NCBI GenBank assembly: GCA_025667525.1
Contig: JANFOE010000573.1
Coordinates: 124,001 to 188,000 of the forward strand
Direction: 5' to 3'
DNA length: 64,000 nucleotides
DNA from: Glebionis coronaria
Lineage: Eukaryota > Streptophyta > Magnoliopsida > Asterales > Asteraceae
Positions 44,551 to 57,890 of the stretch are shown in pieces. The notes beneath the pieces were generated by a model. The model worked only from the letters and a program-made list of their open reading frames with translations, did no database searches and was not told the DNA's origin. Position 1 is the stretch's first letter; the number at the start of each line of letters is the position of its first letter. A program made the position numbers and the translations under genes.

Positions 44551-47379
44551 TGTAAAACCCGCATGCTTTTACCATGAACAGTACACTTACGATCGTACGT
44601 ACAGGATTAAAACTTTCCTTATATAACATGAATACGTTTCACGAACAAGAATTACAAGTATTACGTACGTGTTATAACACGATAAGTATTTATTACATAT
44701 TAACACGCGATAATTATTTTAATAATAATTATAATCACGAACATACGAACATGAAATCATGAACATAAATTAATCACGAGCTAATATTACGTATGTATGT
44801 ATATTTATTACGATCACGAATAAATATATTAAGTCACGATCGATAACTAATTAAATCATGTAAAATACGAACACGAGAACACACTTATATTTTAGACAGG
44901 AAAAATGTCCGGGTTACCCCATGTGGGGCCCCTACCTACGGATAAAACAAAGAACATGGGCCAAGCCCATGCAAATTTTACTAACTAGAAATTTTGGGAA
45001 AACATGTTTCATAACCACAAAATTTAGAAAACAAGAAAAACCCTAGTTCTTCCTTTGGTTCTTTTTGCCGCCGGGTTTAGCATCACCAAAGGGGTGTTTC
45101 GGTTAATTTTTAGTGTTCGAATTATTGCAAGGATCGTTGTGTGTTCATCCTCATTTGATTCACGTAATCGGTATAACCTTTAACCTCTTTTCTTTTATGT
45201 TTTGATTTATTAATCACATAAAATCATGAATGTTTTTAATAAACTAATTAAAAACAATTGTAAACATGTTGTTTTAATCATGGGGTATAATCAATTAAGA
45301 GTTAAGGGGTGTTTGTTTGTTGGCCGACGCTTAAACCGATCCCCAAGGGGGTCTCGGCTTGGCTTACTTCGCACCACCGAGACCTTATGGTCTCGGTTTG
45401 GTGGTAGTGGTGTCACGGCAGCAGCAAGGAAGGGAGACCCCGACCTAGGTCGGGGCATGGTGGTGTATTGGGTCCGGTTCATGGGTTAAAACACGGTTCC
45501 TTCCACACATGGTTAGATTTAAAACACGGTCCAGTTCATGAGTTATTTTTACAAGGTTTAATATTTTTACAAGTTATATTTTTTCAAGACTTAAAATAAA
45601 TTAATTAAAAACATGAACATGGTTAATTTAATTTACATGACTTAGGTTATTAATTTTATTATAAATACATGAATTTTAAACTAAGTATTTTTCCATTTAA
45701 TTAGACTATATAATTAATTAATTATTAAAAACATGATTTATAATTGATTAATTTATATGACTTAGGTTATATTATTAATAGTTAATAATACATGTTTTAA
45801 CCTAAGTATTTTACCTTTATTTAATTAAACTATGTTATATTTAATTAAATACTTTAACCTATCATTTATTTAATTCACATGAAATAATTAATAAACTATA
45901 CTATTTAATTACATGACTTAGAATATTAATCAGTAAACACTTAAGCTTATATAATTAGCTTAATTATCCAGCTTATATCTAATTATGGAAACTTTCTATT
46001 TTTAGAAACTTATTTAATTAAGGCAGCTAATCTATTTATGGAAACTTTCTATTTTTAGAAACTTCTCTATTTTAAGAAGCAATTCTATTTTTGGAAACTT
46101 TCTATTTTTGGTAACTTTCTATTTTTGGAAACTTTCTATTTTAGAAAACCTGCTATTTTTAGAAAGTCACTTATTATTACACAACAAGTATAATAATACA
46201 TGAAATACAAGTAATACTTAATCAGAATAGACAGAATATATGATAAACACAGTATTAAGCTTAAATCAGTAAAACATGACATGAACATATAAAACAAGTT
46301 AAGACATGATATAAAACAAGTTATGTACTCAGTAATCAGATACTTATACACGTATGTATTTATGTAGCATTAGTGATACCGAAGTAGGACTCTCTTCCGT
46401 TCGTCTTCTTCGTTCACTGGACACAAGGTACGGATTCTCCGTCCTTTCAGTATGGACATTCTTTCTTATTAGGATTTCCCCGTATGCAGCCAACTGTTTT
46501 CCCCAGTATATATTTTATATGTTTTTGAATTGCTTATGTTTAAATTAGAATACCTAAAGCCACATATATGCATGACCAGTTTCACCTAGTTATGGAGGTA
46601 CCATAACCATAACACTGGAGGCACCAGTGTTATGACTTCACCACGGCAGAGTGATAGATCGTGGCGTCCCTTTTCAGCTTTTGGACATATTATTATTATC
46701 AGGTGGGGCGTATGGGTGCATCATAGTTTACATGTTTTCAGCAGATTATTCAGTGTGAATGTGGTGTGTGCCTTGCATCCTTCACAACGAGCTGATCCCT
46801 CCTACCCAAAACCAGTATATTAAATTAGAGGCAGCCCCTCTAATTTTTCATGACAAGGTCACCCCTCCAAGTATTCATGCACGTTAATATTTCATGACCT
46901 ATATTGGCTAATGGTTAACATGTTAAACAATTTTCATAAGATAAACATAAGGCTTTTCAAACTATAAAACCAGTTTTATGAACATGTTCCAGGTTTTCCA
47001 GGACTTATACATTTCCGCTGCTATTAGTCTTATTTATGTTTCAGCCATTCATTATGTTGTATATTCCTACACTGAGCATTATGCTCAGCCGTTTTCCTTT
47101 CATGTTCCCAAGACGGCAGGTACCCAGGACTCGAGCATTTGGAGGACGTGCCTAGGATGGAAGCTGCCATAGACTTCTTCCTTTGCCATCATATACCTAT
47201 GCTTGTTTAGTTATTTCTTATTTCCTTTACTTTATTATGTTTTCGGCATATGTTTGGGAACCGATGTTTGATTCCGGTTTTCCTTATGGTCATGTATGTT
47301 TTAGTACATAATACCTTGCATGCTTTGATGACACGCCATAATTACGCGTAACGGTCCACTTATCAAAGTGGGTGTTATA
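44551..47379 (+). mobile_element. 5' LTR of E4
   Basis: TGTAAAACCCGCATGC ... GGGTGTTATA; the last bases are TA rather than CA and one G is lost compared with the 3' LTR. Perfect palindrome CCCCGACCTAGGTCGGGG at 45438-45455, stem ACCGAGACC-TTAT-GGTCTCGGT at 45376-45397, 17-bp array at 45985-46170, paired hairpin at 46589-46634. Confidence 0.92.
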
Positions 47380-47383
47380 ATTA

Positions 47384-47396
47384 TGGTATCAGAGCC
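47384..47396 (+). promoter_or_regulatory. Primer binding site of E4
   Basis: TGGTATCAGAGCC, identical to that of E1 (initiator Met tRNA). Confidence 0.88.
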
Positions 47397-47960
47397 AAGG
47401 CTTCGACTTGTAGGCTCTAAAACTTAACCTGTGACTAGTGGGTAGTCACCAGGAGCTTCCTAAGCCAACGTTTGTTATTCCACGTATCGATGTGTTCAGC
47501 GCATTTTTATTTTAACCATGATGTTATCAGCACCTTGATGCTTTAACCTTGATGTTTTCATCGATATAGTTTTACTAATATGGATGGACAACCGTCATTC
47601 ATATTTATTTATGTGTCGCTGTTTCATGCATGATGTTCTTTGTGAACTGTGACTATGTGGATTGAACCCCAGTAGTTCATAATTAGTCACATAAAACTTT
47701 TTTCTGATAAGTTTCGGACAGATGATTTTTTATTTATTTATGTTTCATGTATCATTGTTGCAGGAATTTTGACTAAGTAATGGTTGGTACAGGACTTGCC
47801 CTAGTTAGTCGCATGTGCTTTTATCGAAACTTTTAACTTTGGGACCGGTCCATAGGCGTCCCCTCGCCATGTCTTTTGTTTTGGGACCGACCCTTAGGTG
47901 TCCCCTCGCGCATATAAAGGTTTTTATAAACTGCATCATGTATTCATACACTGTTTTCGT
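47397..47960 (+). other. Leader of E4 with twin hairpins
   Basis: Carries GACTAA...TTAGTC (about 47770-47811), then GGGAC/GTCCC (47841-47862, loop CGGTCCATAGGC) and GGGAC/GTCCC (47883-47904, loop CGACCCTTAGGT). The leader is far better preserved than the coding part. Confidence 0.75.
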
Positions 47961-48560
47961 GCATAAAATTTTTCTCATGATTTATGAGCATAAATTTTTT
48001 CATGTCCCCTCATAAGTTACAATGTCTTTTATGTCAAGTATGCTTTCATATTATCATGGTTAACTTCAGTTTCATGCTGATTATGTTATACACTCCTTCA
48101 TGTTAAATTGTTTCATGTTTCTTCATGATGATTCCGTCTTCATGTTGGTTACGTCTTACGCCTCTTTTGTTATTTATGCTTTCATGCAAGACATTGTTGG
48201 ATTTCGTTGAATCCTGCTTTCATGATAGTCATGGTTGGTTTTCATGATCAAGCTTTCAGGCAAATCATCGTTGAATTTTGTGTAACCACACTTTAACGTT
48301 TCTCCATGCAACCAGAATGATGTCTATGCTAATATTGCTAGGCTATCATGATGATCAGCCCAGTTTGGTCTTTAAACCATGTAAAATCATGTCAAAAGAT
48401 CGGTCCATATTGATCATTTCATGTGCATTCCACATGTACCCCACGTACAGTATTCCATGTGTATTACACGTATCATAATCCATGTGTATTTCACTTACAA
48501 TACTCCATGAGTATTCACTAGTCGTATCTAAATCATCTCATGCGTATTCCATTTGTTGAT
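47961..48560. repeat. TTCATG-rich low-complexity region in E4
   Basis: Dense copies of TTTCATG, TTCATGTT and related words occupy the place where gag should start. No gag ORF is readable. A similar CACGTT/TTCATG-rich stretch lies at 59557-59945. Confidence 0.55.
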
Positions 48561-50739
48561 GTTCTACAAATTATTGATGCCCCTCATAGCTTGGAGATGT
48601 TACTAAGGTTGATGCTGCTGATCTTTGGAGACGCTACGAGATGTTGATGTTGTTCACAACCTGGAGATCGTACGAGACGAGGACAAAGGCGTTAGATCAA
48701 AGCAATCGGACGAGAAAATGCTTCACCCCAGACGATTTCCATCAATCATTGTCCCAAATTCTTAGTTACATGTCACACGTCATTCAGTTGTCGTTTCAGT
48801 CATATGAGTGGAGAACCGGTACCAGCCAGCCACTCAGCTGAATAGTTACATGAATCACAACCATGAGAATGACTGTCATGGAACTGACAGACAGGACGAT
48901 AGTAACCACTACTATGACAGCAACTCTCCTAGAAATCGCAACCGAAGCTCTGGCCGCGGACGTGATCAGAAGTACAAAGGATCAGTATTCCAACCGGTCC
49001 GCCAATTTTGGCATAATAACCTAATATGTGTAGTTCTATTTGTTTCACATCTTGAGACACATGTCAAGACATCAGTCAAGACACATGTCTCACCTATACT
49101 TCCTAAAGACACATGTCAAGACACCAGTCAAGACACATGTCATGCTTATATTTCCCAAGACACGAGTCAAGATACATGACTCACGTCCAATTCTGGAACA
49201 TTTCTAAGAAATTTAGGGTACCCTCCAAAGGGTATATCCATTTTGTTGTGCCATGTATTAATCAGGCCACAAGAATTTCAGTACCATCACCGGCGTATCA
49301 GTAAGGCCAGTCACGTTTGCTCGATGACACTTTCATTTATTTCACCATATTTCATATATTCATGACCATGAAGGACGCCATTCGTATTCCCTATGTGTAC
49401 GAAGGTTTTCCTTCAGCCTAATGATAAGATCCAAGCTGCTAACGCATTACCTCAGACAGATGCGAGGTGAATTTTATCCTAATTATGGACTATGAACAGC
49501 ACACCATGCTACGATTCATGATTATGTACAGTAATGTTCAGGATCCTAAATACATTCAGCATGATTTTCCATCAAGAAAATATGTACAAATTATCTATGC
49601 TTACAAGCATGTGCCTTGTTAGCCATGGTTGCTAAAATTTTCTAGCTGTCAGTAAGACACGACTACTAAGGTCCTTTTACGCATAGCCAGTTGATTATTC
49701 CAAAATCTTCCCATACATTCCAGAAGAACCTACAAGGAGAAGGACGGTAACATGAGATTTTGTGTCGACCACCGTCGATGTAAACAAATCACCATTCATA
49801 ACCGTTATTCTCCTCCACGTATTGAAAACATGTCCAATCGACTTTAGGGTGTTAATCACTTTTCCAAGATCGGACTCATGATCATGCTGCCAATAGTGAC
49901 GAGTGAAAGAGCAGGACATGTCCATGACTACTATTCGTACACGACTCAGTCATGATAGATTCATGATTTTATTTTAGTCTCATAAATGCTCCAACAGCAT
50001 TATGGACTTACTAAAATTGAGTTTCCATGAACTCATAAACAAATTCATCAGTGTTTTCATCGAGGATAACCTGATTTCCTCTAAGTCCAGAGAAGAGCAG
50101 TAAGACCATATTTGCACTATGTTGCAAATTCTATGACAAGGGAAATATCACCCTGAAATTTTCCAATCGAAATTTTGGTTGATTACAGTGACACGCTGAA
50201 TCACGTGTATTCTCACGGTTAAACTTACCATGACTCAGCTTATGCATAAAGGTGAGAACCCTACACTACGTTAGGTGTTCCAAGAAAATCCTACGCTGAG
50301 AAAAGTCTAATTTCGGAGACTTATAGTTCTGCAAATTTCTATGTATCAAGTTTCTACGAAGCAAGATACAGTTACGTTCATATCTAAGTACCTGACATAC
50401 CAACAGGCTAAGATAGAACACCAACAGACTAAGATGTTTCTCCACCAGCAGAAATTGTGAACAGACATGAGACAAGATCTCCATGGATTTTGGTCGCCAG
50501 ATTAACGCAAACTCAGAAGAAGCAAGATGCTATCTGGGTTATTGCCAACAGTTTGATCAAGTCTGCATAATCCTTACATCCGCAAGGATTTCAAGAACCA
50601 ACAGATAGATCAGACATGTTCCAGCCAAGGCGCATCTGATCACTAGGTAATCCCTCAGCTATCGGGCTAGACAAAGGTTCACATTGTGCTCCTTAATTGC
50701 GTTCACGTCCTTATTCTAATTTCACGACTTGCTTTCACG
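48561..50739 (+). pseudogene. E4 gag-pol remnants
   Basis: Patches only. 48808-49000 matches the Gln/Arg-rich linker before the zinc knuckles by nucleotide (GAGAACCGGTACCAGCCAGC). About 49795-49870 reads NRYSPPRIENMSNRL, the RT segment [15 protein letters not shown]. About 50040-50100 reads KFISVFIEDNLISSKSREEQ, the RT active site with Glu for the first Asp. About 50370-50440 reads TFISKYLTYQQAKIEHQQ, the integrase zinc finger with both Cys lost. Stops are everywhere. E5 cuts in at 50745. Confidence 0.7.
49040..49185. repeat. Minisatellite AAGACACATGTC / AAGACACCAGTC
   Basis: Eight or more imperfect 12-16 bp units, with a larger period of about 60 bp (GACACATGTCAAGACA... repeated). Confidence 0.7.
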
Positions 50740-50744
50740 CTCAC

Positions 50745-52418
50745 TAATAGTAGGCTTTTACCTCGTATAAAAATTTCGTTGAACCAGTCTCTTCGAAATG
50801 ATAATTGTTAACAGTGCGACTCAGTCGTCTTTTGGTGGGAAACAATAGAATTGTCGTTGTAGTAAAGTAAACGTGCAAAAGCTTTAAAGTAAATGACGGG
50901 TAATTAAAACTAAAACTAATTAAAACGTAAATGGTGCAATATTAAAACTTTAAAAAGTAAATTAATTAAATGACAAAAATTAAAGCTCGACGAAAATTAA
51001 ATTTGACAATGTAATAAAAATGACAATTTAAAAACTTAAAACAATGCAAACTTAAAAATTAAACATGACAAAATATTAAAACTAAATCTGTCGGAATACA
51101 TTCTGATCAGAATGTACTCGTCGGAATGTAATCGGAATACACCCAAAAGCACCTCTGTCGGAATGTATCAGTCGGAATAACAAACCTTGGGACGATCGGA
51201 ATATGGTCGGAATCCCCAATCGGAATATCAAGTAGACAGCCGTCGGAATGTTGATTGGAATCCTAGTCGGAATGCTGCCACCAAAAGCCTAATCGGAATA
51301 CCAAACAAACACCCCTGATCGAAATGTCAAATCGGAATCCCAAAAGGAATCACAAACCCTTTTCCGATCAACTGATCGGAATGCCCTCGGAATGCAAAAC
51401 CCTTTTCCGACGGGTTTGATCGGAATACAGTAAGCAAAACATAATAAGCACAACAACAAATAAGCTATAAACCTAATAAGCACTAGACTAAAAACTTAAC
51501 ATAAACACGTATAAGAAAAAGCTAATAAGCTAAAATTTAAAGACTTTTGAAAACACTTAAATGAAAAATATATATGAAAACAACTTTTATATAAAAATAA
51601 CTTTTATAAAAACTTAAGTAACTTAAAGATAAACACAAATAAGCTATAAAGTCAATAATCTAAAACAATCAAAAGCATAAAAAACATAACACTTAAACAA
51701 ACAAGCATAATAATAAGCACATAAACATAAAGATTAAAAAAATCAAGAAAGGAAGAATGAGAGATTAAAAATAAGAACTTGATTAAAAGAAAAGATTCAA
51801 TAACAAAATTTAAAAGACTTACTTGAGATTAAAGGCAAGAAATTTAAGGTGCAAGACAAGTAATTAAATGACAATTAAGTAAATGACATTAAATTAAAGG
51901 TGCAAGTAATGAAAAGGGTGGAAGACTAGTTTGTCAAATTAGCCAACACCTCCTAATGTGATATTAGAAGGGTATTTATAGTGATTAGGGAGGTATGCAT
52001 GTGTTGGAAGCTTCCTTCTTTCTTTCTTTCTCGTCTTTTCGTCTTCTAAATTCTTTGACTTTTTCGACTTTGTCTCGGGATTAATTAAACTCGTCTTGTA
52101 ATTTGTTCATAAATTAGACTTGAGTTCTTCGGCTTTATTAAACTTCCGTCTTTAGACTTTTTCTTCGATAAATCTTCAGAATAGGCCTTGGACTTCTGTT
52201 CTTTTTGCACTCTTGATCTTTTGACTTCCTCTTTTGTCGTTTTCTTCGATAAAAGCCCGTGAAAGCCCGTGTTTTCTTCCCTTTTCACATTTTGATCCTA
52301 AATCACTACAAAAACACAAACCACGCATAATTCCGACATTTACGACATAAAATACACGTTTTGGCTTGGTTATTATTATAATTAAGTGGTAAAAGGATAA
52401 GTGTTTTCACACTTATTA
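50745..52418 (-). mobile_element. 3' LTR of E5 (left copy)
   Basis: TAATAGTAGG ... CACTTATTA on the plus strand; the ends are TA...TA rather than TG...CA. A TCGGAAT array lies at 51091-51427 and a minus-strand TATA box at about 51970. Confidence 0.9.
51091..51427. repeat. TCGGAAT motif array (left LTR of E5)
   Basis: Fifteen exact copies of TCGGAAT at irregular spacing in about 340 bp, plus several one-base variants. The right LTR has the same array at 58237-58574. Confidence 0.85.
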
Positions 52419-52433
52419 AATCCCCTACACTTG
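52419..52433 (-). promoter_or_regulatory. Polypurine tract of E5
   Basis: On the minus strand CAAGTGTAGGGGATT abuts the LTR. Further AAGTGTAGGGG copies are at 54067-54077, 54122-54132 and 54358-54368. Confidence 0.8.
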
Positions 52434-54590
52434 ACCATTGCAATGTCCTCATGCAATGCATTAATTACAAAGCAAGTTTTATATTTTCCATCACAATCAA
52501 TCCACATTGGCCTTTATTAAAGAGATAGAAAATTATAAAATATTCAAAGGAAGAAAACAAGTAAAAAGATCAAAAACTTACCTGGGGGTTTTGGAATGTC
52601 ATGAATGATTATAATCCTCAAGTTTCACGTTCCCCATACCAAGCTTAAAAACGAGATCATTGTTAATATAAGTTAGAAAACTAACACAAATTCATGTGGT
52701 CCAATTATTCACTTAGACTCCTTTATTCCTAGGTGTATCTCTTACATTTTATTGTTGTCTTGAATGATCACGAGGATGCATTGTTGACTTATTTCGATAG
52801 TTATTAGGCTGAAAATAAAGTAGGACTATTTAATCAATAGTTAGCTAAAGGACAAAATCTTTTAAAACTGCTTCTCGGGACCTCATAAAGTTCATATCTT
52901 GGCATAACTCGCTTCATGATTTGAGACCTTTCTCAGACCGATATTTGGCAGCGACTTCATACTTCAAATCTTGAGAGACGTTCATGAAATAATAGTCTTC
53001 TCTTCATAATAGGAATTTCTTCAATTAAAGTTTTGAGAGATTCTTCATATTAGGACCACGACTTCTTCATTTTTCTCCAATCTTTATTTTGGACTTTGAT
53101 ATACAACGATCCGCCTCCTTTTAGGACTTGGATCTATTTATCCTTATACTTTGTTAGGGCCTTTTTGGATAGACTTCTCCATGATCTTTAGGGGAGTATT
53201 TGCTTTTCGTCGTGTGTCTCGATCCTTCATATTGATTTTCGATAAATGATTCTTTACATCACTTTTGGATCTTTAGCAACAAAATGTAGCCCTCATGCCT
53301 TGTTAGGACCTTTTTGGACTCGCCAATCTTCGCATCCCGCTTCAATAAGTTATGCCTTGGCTATGAACTCTAATTAATACCGAGCAACTTTTAAACGATC
53401 TTGTGCTAGACGCTAAGTAACTTTTCAAATCATACAACCTTATTTATCACAAATATATTTATTAACAAGCGATGGGAGAAAAAGCTCATAATTAACTCAT
53501 ATAAACTCATGAAAGAATACCAAACTCATAATTGACTCTATCATCTCTCGTTCTCCACAATTTAAAATCTCAAGGAATGAGACTCGCGGATGCTTAGCCA
53601 ATTAAATCAAAGTTTTGGGTTTTCAAGTCATCTATAGGATCTTGCAATTTCTTAGACTCTTTCAAGTTTAGAATCCGCATTTTAAAGTTCCCTTGATAAA
53701 CGAATTTCTAGGATCAATTATAGGAACTTGCGAAAAGTTCTTGTTCTTAACCCGTATGAGTTAAGACTTTCGCGTCTTAAAGCTCCCTATATAAAAGCCT
53801 AGAAAAACTTGACTTAAACACGTTAAGGATACTAGCTAGAGTAAACTTAGATAAGTAAACTCGGGTTGAGTCAAAAGATTCACAACGTTTAAAAATTAAA
53901 ACCAAATTATTAAAATTTATTCTAACAAAGAAATAAAATAACTATAACAAAGGAAAAACTACTAGGCCAAAATAGATCAAAAATTTTGAAAAATGTCGAA
54001 AAATCAATTTTCTAGTTAAACTGAGGACAAATACAAGGAAAATCCCACTTAACTTCGATAGAAGTCCCCCTACACTTAATATAAACATTGTCCTTAATGT
54101 TTAAGCATGTGGAAGTAACCTCCCCTACACTTAGGACATTGTGCACGTTGTTTAAATCTGGCTAAGGAAGAGACAACTAAAGTGATTCCTATTTCAATCA
54201 TAAATGATAAAATAATGAATCAAAAGAGTTTAGGATAGAACCGGGAAGACGGGTACACGGAATCACGGGTCGTCAAAAGTCATCAAGAATGTATCTTTGA
54301 AAGCGTGAATCCCTGCACATGATAAGAAAGAAAACAACAAACATATACTAGGGTCTCCCCCTACACTTATTATAAAAACAGAATAAAAATGATAGATACT
54401 ATGGGTTGCCTCCCGAGAAGCGCTTGTTTTTGTTAACCGAGTCGTGAGCCTGACTCGACCTTGATTAGCATAGGAAGAAGCTTGTAACACATCCACCAGG
54501 ATCAAATACATGGTTTTCATCCATCAAGTAGCATAAGCTTAAGGCGAACAAGGCAAGCCAAAGAAGAGTAGGCAAGGTTCCCTTAAGCAG
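52434..54590 (-). other. 3' spacer of E5
   Basis: Non-coding AT-rich region like that of E3 and the fragment at 5055-5570, with three extra purine tracts. The 85-residue frame at 54263-54520 has no support. Confidence 0.7.
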
Positions 54591-57500
54591 TTATTGAGCA
54601 CGGTGGTAGCAAGGGTGATAAGGTGCAAGCATATCTCCATTGTGTCCAAAAATCTTTCCTTTTATTTCATCAGATGGATACTGAGATGGCTTAAAAAGTT
54701 TAATACCGGGGTCGAACACCTTTTCCTTTAGGGGAAAATAAGTCGCAGGCTCGGTAGACCTTGAAGAGGATCCGCTCATAAATCACACAATCTCATCCTC
54801 AGAAGGTGGATAGAGAGGTGTTAAGACATAGGTACTGCGGATATCGGTGTCGGCCGTTTCTTCTCCTTTGAAACGGGTTTCTTCATATCCGAAGGAGGAT
54901 AAAGACCATAATCATCAAAGTCCAAAGGAGAAGAATCACTCTTATTTGGGAAGTAAGTGTTGAGAAAAGTAGCAAAATCTTCCTCAAATGAGTAGTCATC
55001 CAAAGTAGGATCAAGCATTATTGGTGGAGGATCTTCATCAAAAGTAGGAGTAAGGTCATCATGTGAAGAATCACTCGAGAGAGTATCGAAATCATCAAAA
55101 TCAAAATCATCATATGTTGGCATGTCTTTATACTCAGAAGAAAAATCATCAGAATCATCCATGTCAGAACTAGAATCATCATCATAGTCATCATAGATTG
55201 GAGGAGACTCATGAATTGGTGGGGGTCTAACTTGGAGAAAGAATCATCCACATCATCTTGGAACAGTGGATTATCATAGCAAATATCGAAAAGAGGATTG
55301 TTGTAGACGACAAAATCATCAAGCACATTAATCATATTCGCTGATTCTCTTTCATTTGATTTGGTTGTGATCTTCCCCATTTTAAATACTTGTGCATCAT
55401 TCCCGACTCTTAAGATTAGCTCACCTTCGACAACATCGACTAAGGCTTTTCCGGTTCTCAAGAATGGCCGACCAAGTATTAACAGAATACGAGGGTCCAT
55501 TTCATAATCAACGACAACAAAGTCGACCGGAAAAGTGAAGGTGCCAACTTTAATGAACACATCTTCGGCAATACCAACGGGGTAAGCGAGAGTGCGATTT
55601 TCTAGCTCAAGTGTCATCTTTGTTGGTTTAAGGTCGGGTAATGATAGTGTTTTCCAAACACTTAAAGGCATCAGATTAATACTTGCCCCGAGATCAGCAA
55701 AGGCAGTAAATTCTTTGGTTTTGTTGAAAATGCAAGGCAACACAAAATGACCGGGATCTCCAAGTTTTTCCGGAAGTTCTTTAAGAATGACTGCAGAACA
55801 GTTTTCATTTAAGCGTGTGTTGACAAACTCAACCATCTTTTCCTTCTTGTTAAGCAATTCCTTGAATGCTTTGACGAATTTAGGCATTTGGACAAGTGCT
55901 TCAACTAGGCTAATGTTGAAGGTCATTTGTGATATCATCTTCAGAAAAGAAGTGATTTGAGCATCCTCTTTAGTAAGCAATTTTATTTTGTCTAACCGAG
56001 AAGGATAAGGGATGTTGGGTTTATAGGTGGAAGATGGGGTGCGTGAAGGGTTTTTCTTGGGTACTTCTGCAGTAAGAGGTGGAGACGGTAATGGAGAACT
56101 AATACTAGGCGTGGGAGTAGGAGGGATAAATGGTGGTGGAGGAGATGTAGATGGAGTAACTGGGGGAGGGATAGATGGTCCTACTAAGGTTGCTCCATTG
56201 TGTGTAGTAATAGCACTCACATTTGCTCTTGGGTTGGTGACATTAGTTGAAAGAAGAGAGCCCGAAGTAGAGGGTTGAGTACTTGGTAAGAAACTAGCCA
56301 GCATATTCTTCAAATCATTTGTTTGAGTGCTAAAAGAGGTTTGTATATCATGTCGAAGCTCGGATCTAGTATCATTACCTTGCTTAGTGATATCTCCTTT
56401 CAAGTTGATAATTTGGCTTTGCAGATTCTTTATTTGCTCTCCTTGGGTCCTCATGAAAGCTTCAACATCTTGATTAATAGGTGGGGCTTGTTGAACGGGT
56501 GGGTGATAAGGATTAGAAGCTCGAGGTGGGTTTGGGTTGCTTCTATTATAGTTGTTGGGGTTGTGGTTTTGAGGAGAAGAAACGGGTGCAAGAAAGTTGT
56601 TAGAACGGTAACTTAGCAAGTTACGATCACCTTGAGGTCGAGCTTGGTAATTTTCCGTTGAGTAGTTACCATAAGCCGCATACACGTTTTCCGGATTGTC
56701 ATGAGTAGAAGGACAATCAGTGTATGAATGAGGACCGCCGCAAGTCTCACAAGAAAGTGCTACAGCTTTAACTTGTTGTTGTTGATTTGTAGCCAAGAGT
56801 TGCATATTCTTGCTCATTTCAACCATTGCGCGGGTAAATTCGGTGATATCAAGGTTTGAAGAAGTAGAAGAAACATTGACTCTCGGGTTTGATCTTGAAG
56901 ATGCGGATGAATCCCAATTTTAGTGATGAATAGTAATGTTCTCTATAATCTCTCTACACTCCTCAGGTCTTCTCTTCATAAATGTGCCACCGGCGGCTGC
57001 ATTAATCGTATCACGATCACGAAAAGTTAAACCATTGTAGAAAGTATCAATTAAGGTGACGGGGAGCATGTTGTGGTTTGGACATCGATCAATCAAAACA
57101 TTATATCGTTCCCAAGCATCAAAAAGTGATTCATCGGGTTCTTGAGTAAATCCATTAATTTGATTTCGAAGGCTAGTGACCATGGATGGTGGAAAGTAGC
57201 GCGACAAAAAGCGTTGAGTTATCTCATCCCAAGTATGAATTGAATTCTTTGGAAGACGATCAAACCATTTTTCGGCATGGTGGGATAAGGTGTGTGGAAA
57301 TAGGTGAAGGCGAAGAAAATCCATAGTAACACCGGGCAACTTCATGCTTTGAGTAACGGTAATGAATTTGTCGAGGTGTTTGTTGGCATCATCATCCGGC
57401 AATCCGCGAAATGGACAAGTGTTCTGCACTTGTTGGATCATGTGATGCTTCAACGAAAACTCCGGAGCCGTGATTTGCATCGGCGCAATCGGTCCTCCAT

Positions 57501-57641
57501 CGTTCTAAGATCGGGTGGGGGAACATTGTTGTTATTATTATTGTTGAGGTGGGGTGGATTATTGTTGTTGTTTTGCACACCAGCCATATCTAAATCTTCA
57601 CGAGTCTCGGGCTCTGGATAAGTTGAAGATCTAGTACGCAT
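54591..57641 (-). pseudogene. E5 gag-protease with acidic tail
   Basis: Starts near 57641 (MRTRSSTYPEPETRED, Asn-rich linker), with a one-base frameshift near 57490, then capsid 57480-56920 (CPFRGLPDDDANKHLDKFI, WFDRLPKNSIHTWDEITQRF). A single in-frame stop at 56917-56919 separates this from the rest of the same frame: knuckle CETCGGPHSYTDC, Pro-rich linker, and protease with intact FADLGASINLMPLSVWKTL (about residue 375 from the Met at 56826), then DPRILLILGRPFLRTGKAL. Near 55220 the frame shifts into the acidic tail (MPTYDDFDFDDFDTLSS), and the end FPLKEKVFDPGIKLFKPSQY lies in another frame up to 54591. No RT follows. Confidence 0.85.
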
Positions 57642-57870
57642 ACACCTACAAAAGTAAAAGAAAAGGATACCAAAGAAATAGAGAATATATATGTACGTGT
57701 AAAATAAAATCTTTTTGGATTTTTTTGAAATTTTTAATTTTTATGGATTTTTAAGATTTTTACTTTTTATGGATTTTTAAAAATTTTTGAGCAAGAAAAA
57801 TAACGTTGACGAGTGAACGGATCCCAAAATTCAACGCGTCTCTCATAGAAAACCGTTAATCTTTACGAAA
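57642..57870 (-). other. Leader of E5
   Basis: Short AT-rich non-coding stretch between primer site and gag. Confidence 0.6.
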
Positions 57871-57888
57871 GAGCCGGAAGCGGTGCCA
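57871..57888 (-). promoter_or_regulatory. Primer binding site of E5
   Basis: TGGCACCGCTTCCGGCTC on the minus strand, two bases after the LTR. It resembles the tRNA-Asp site of E3 with a few mismatches. Confidence 0.7.
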
Positions 57889-57890
57889 TT

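Noticed and set aside
47041..49310. Several 60-120 residue plus-strand ORFs
   Set aside because: Low-complexity translations of the E4 LTR, leader and minisatellite; no domain.
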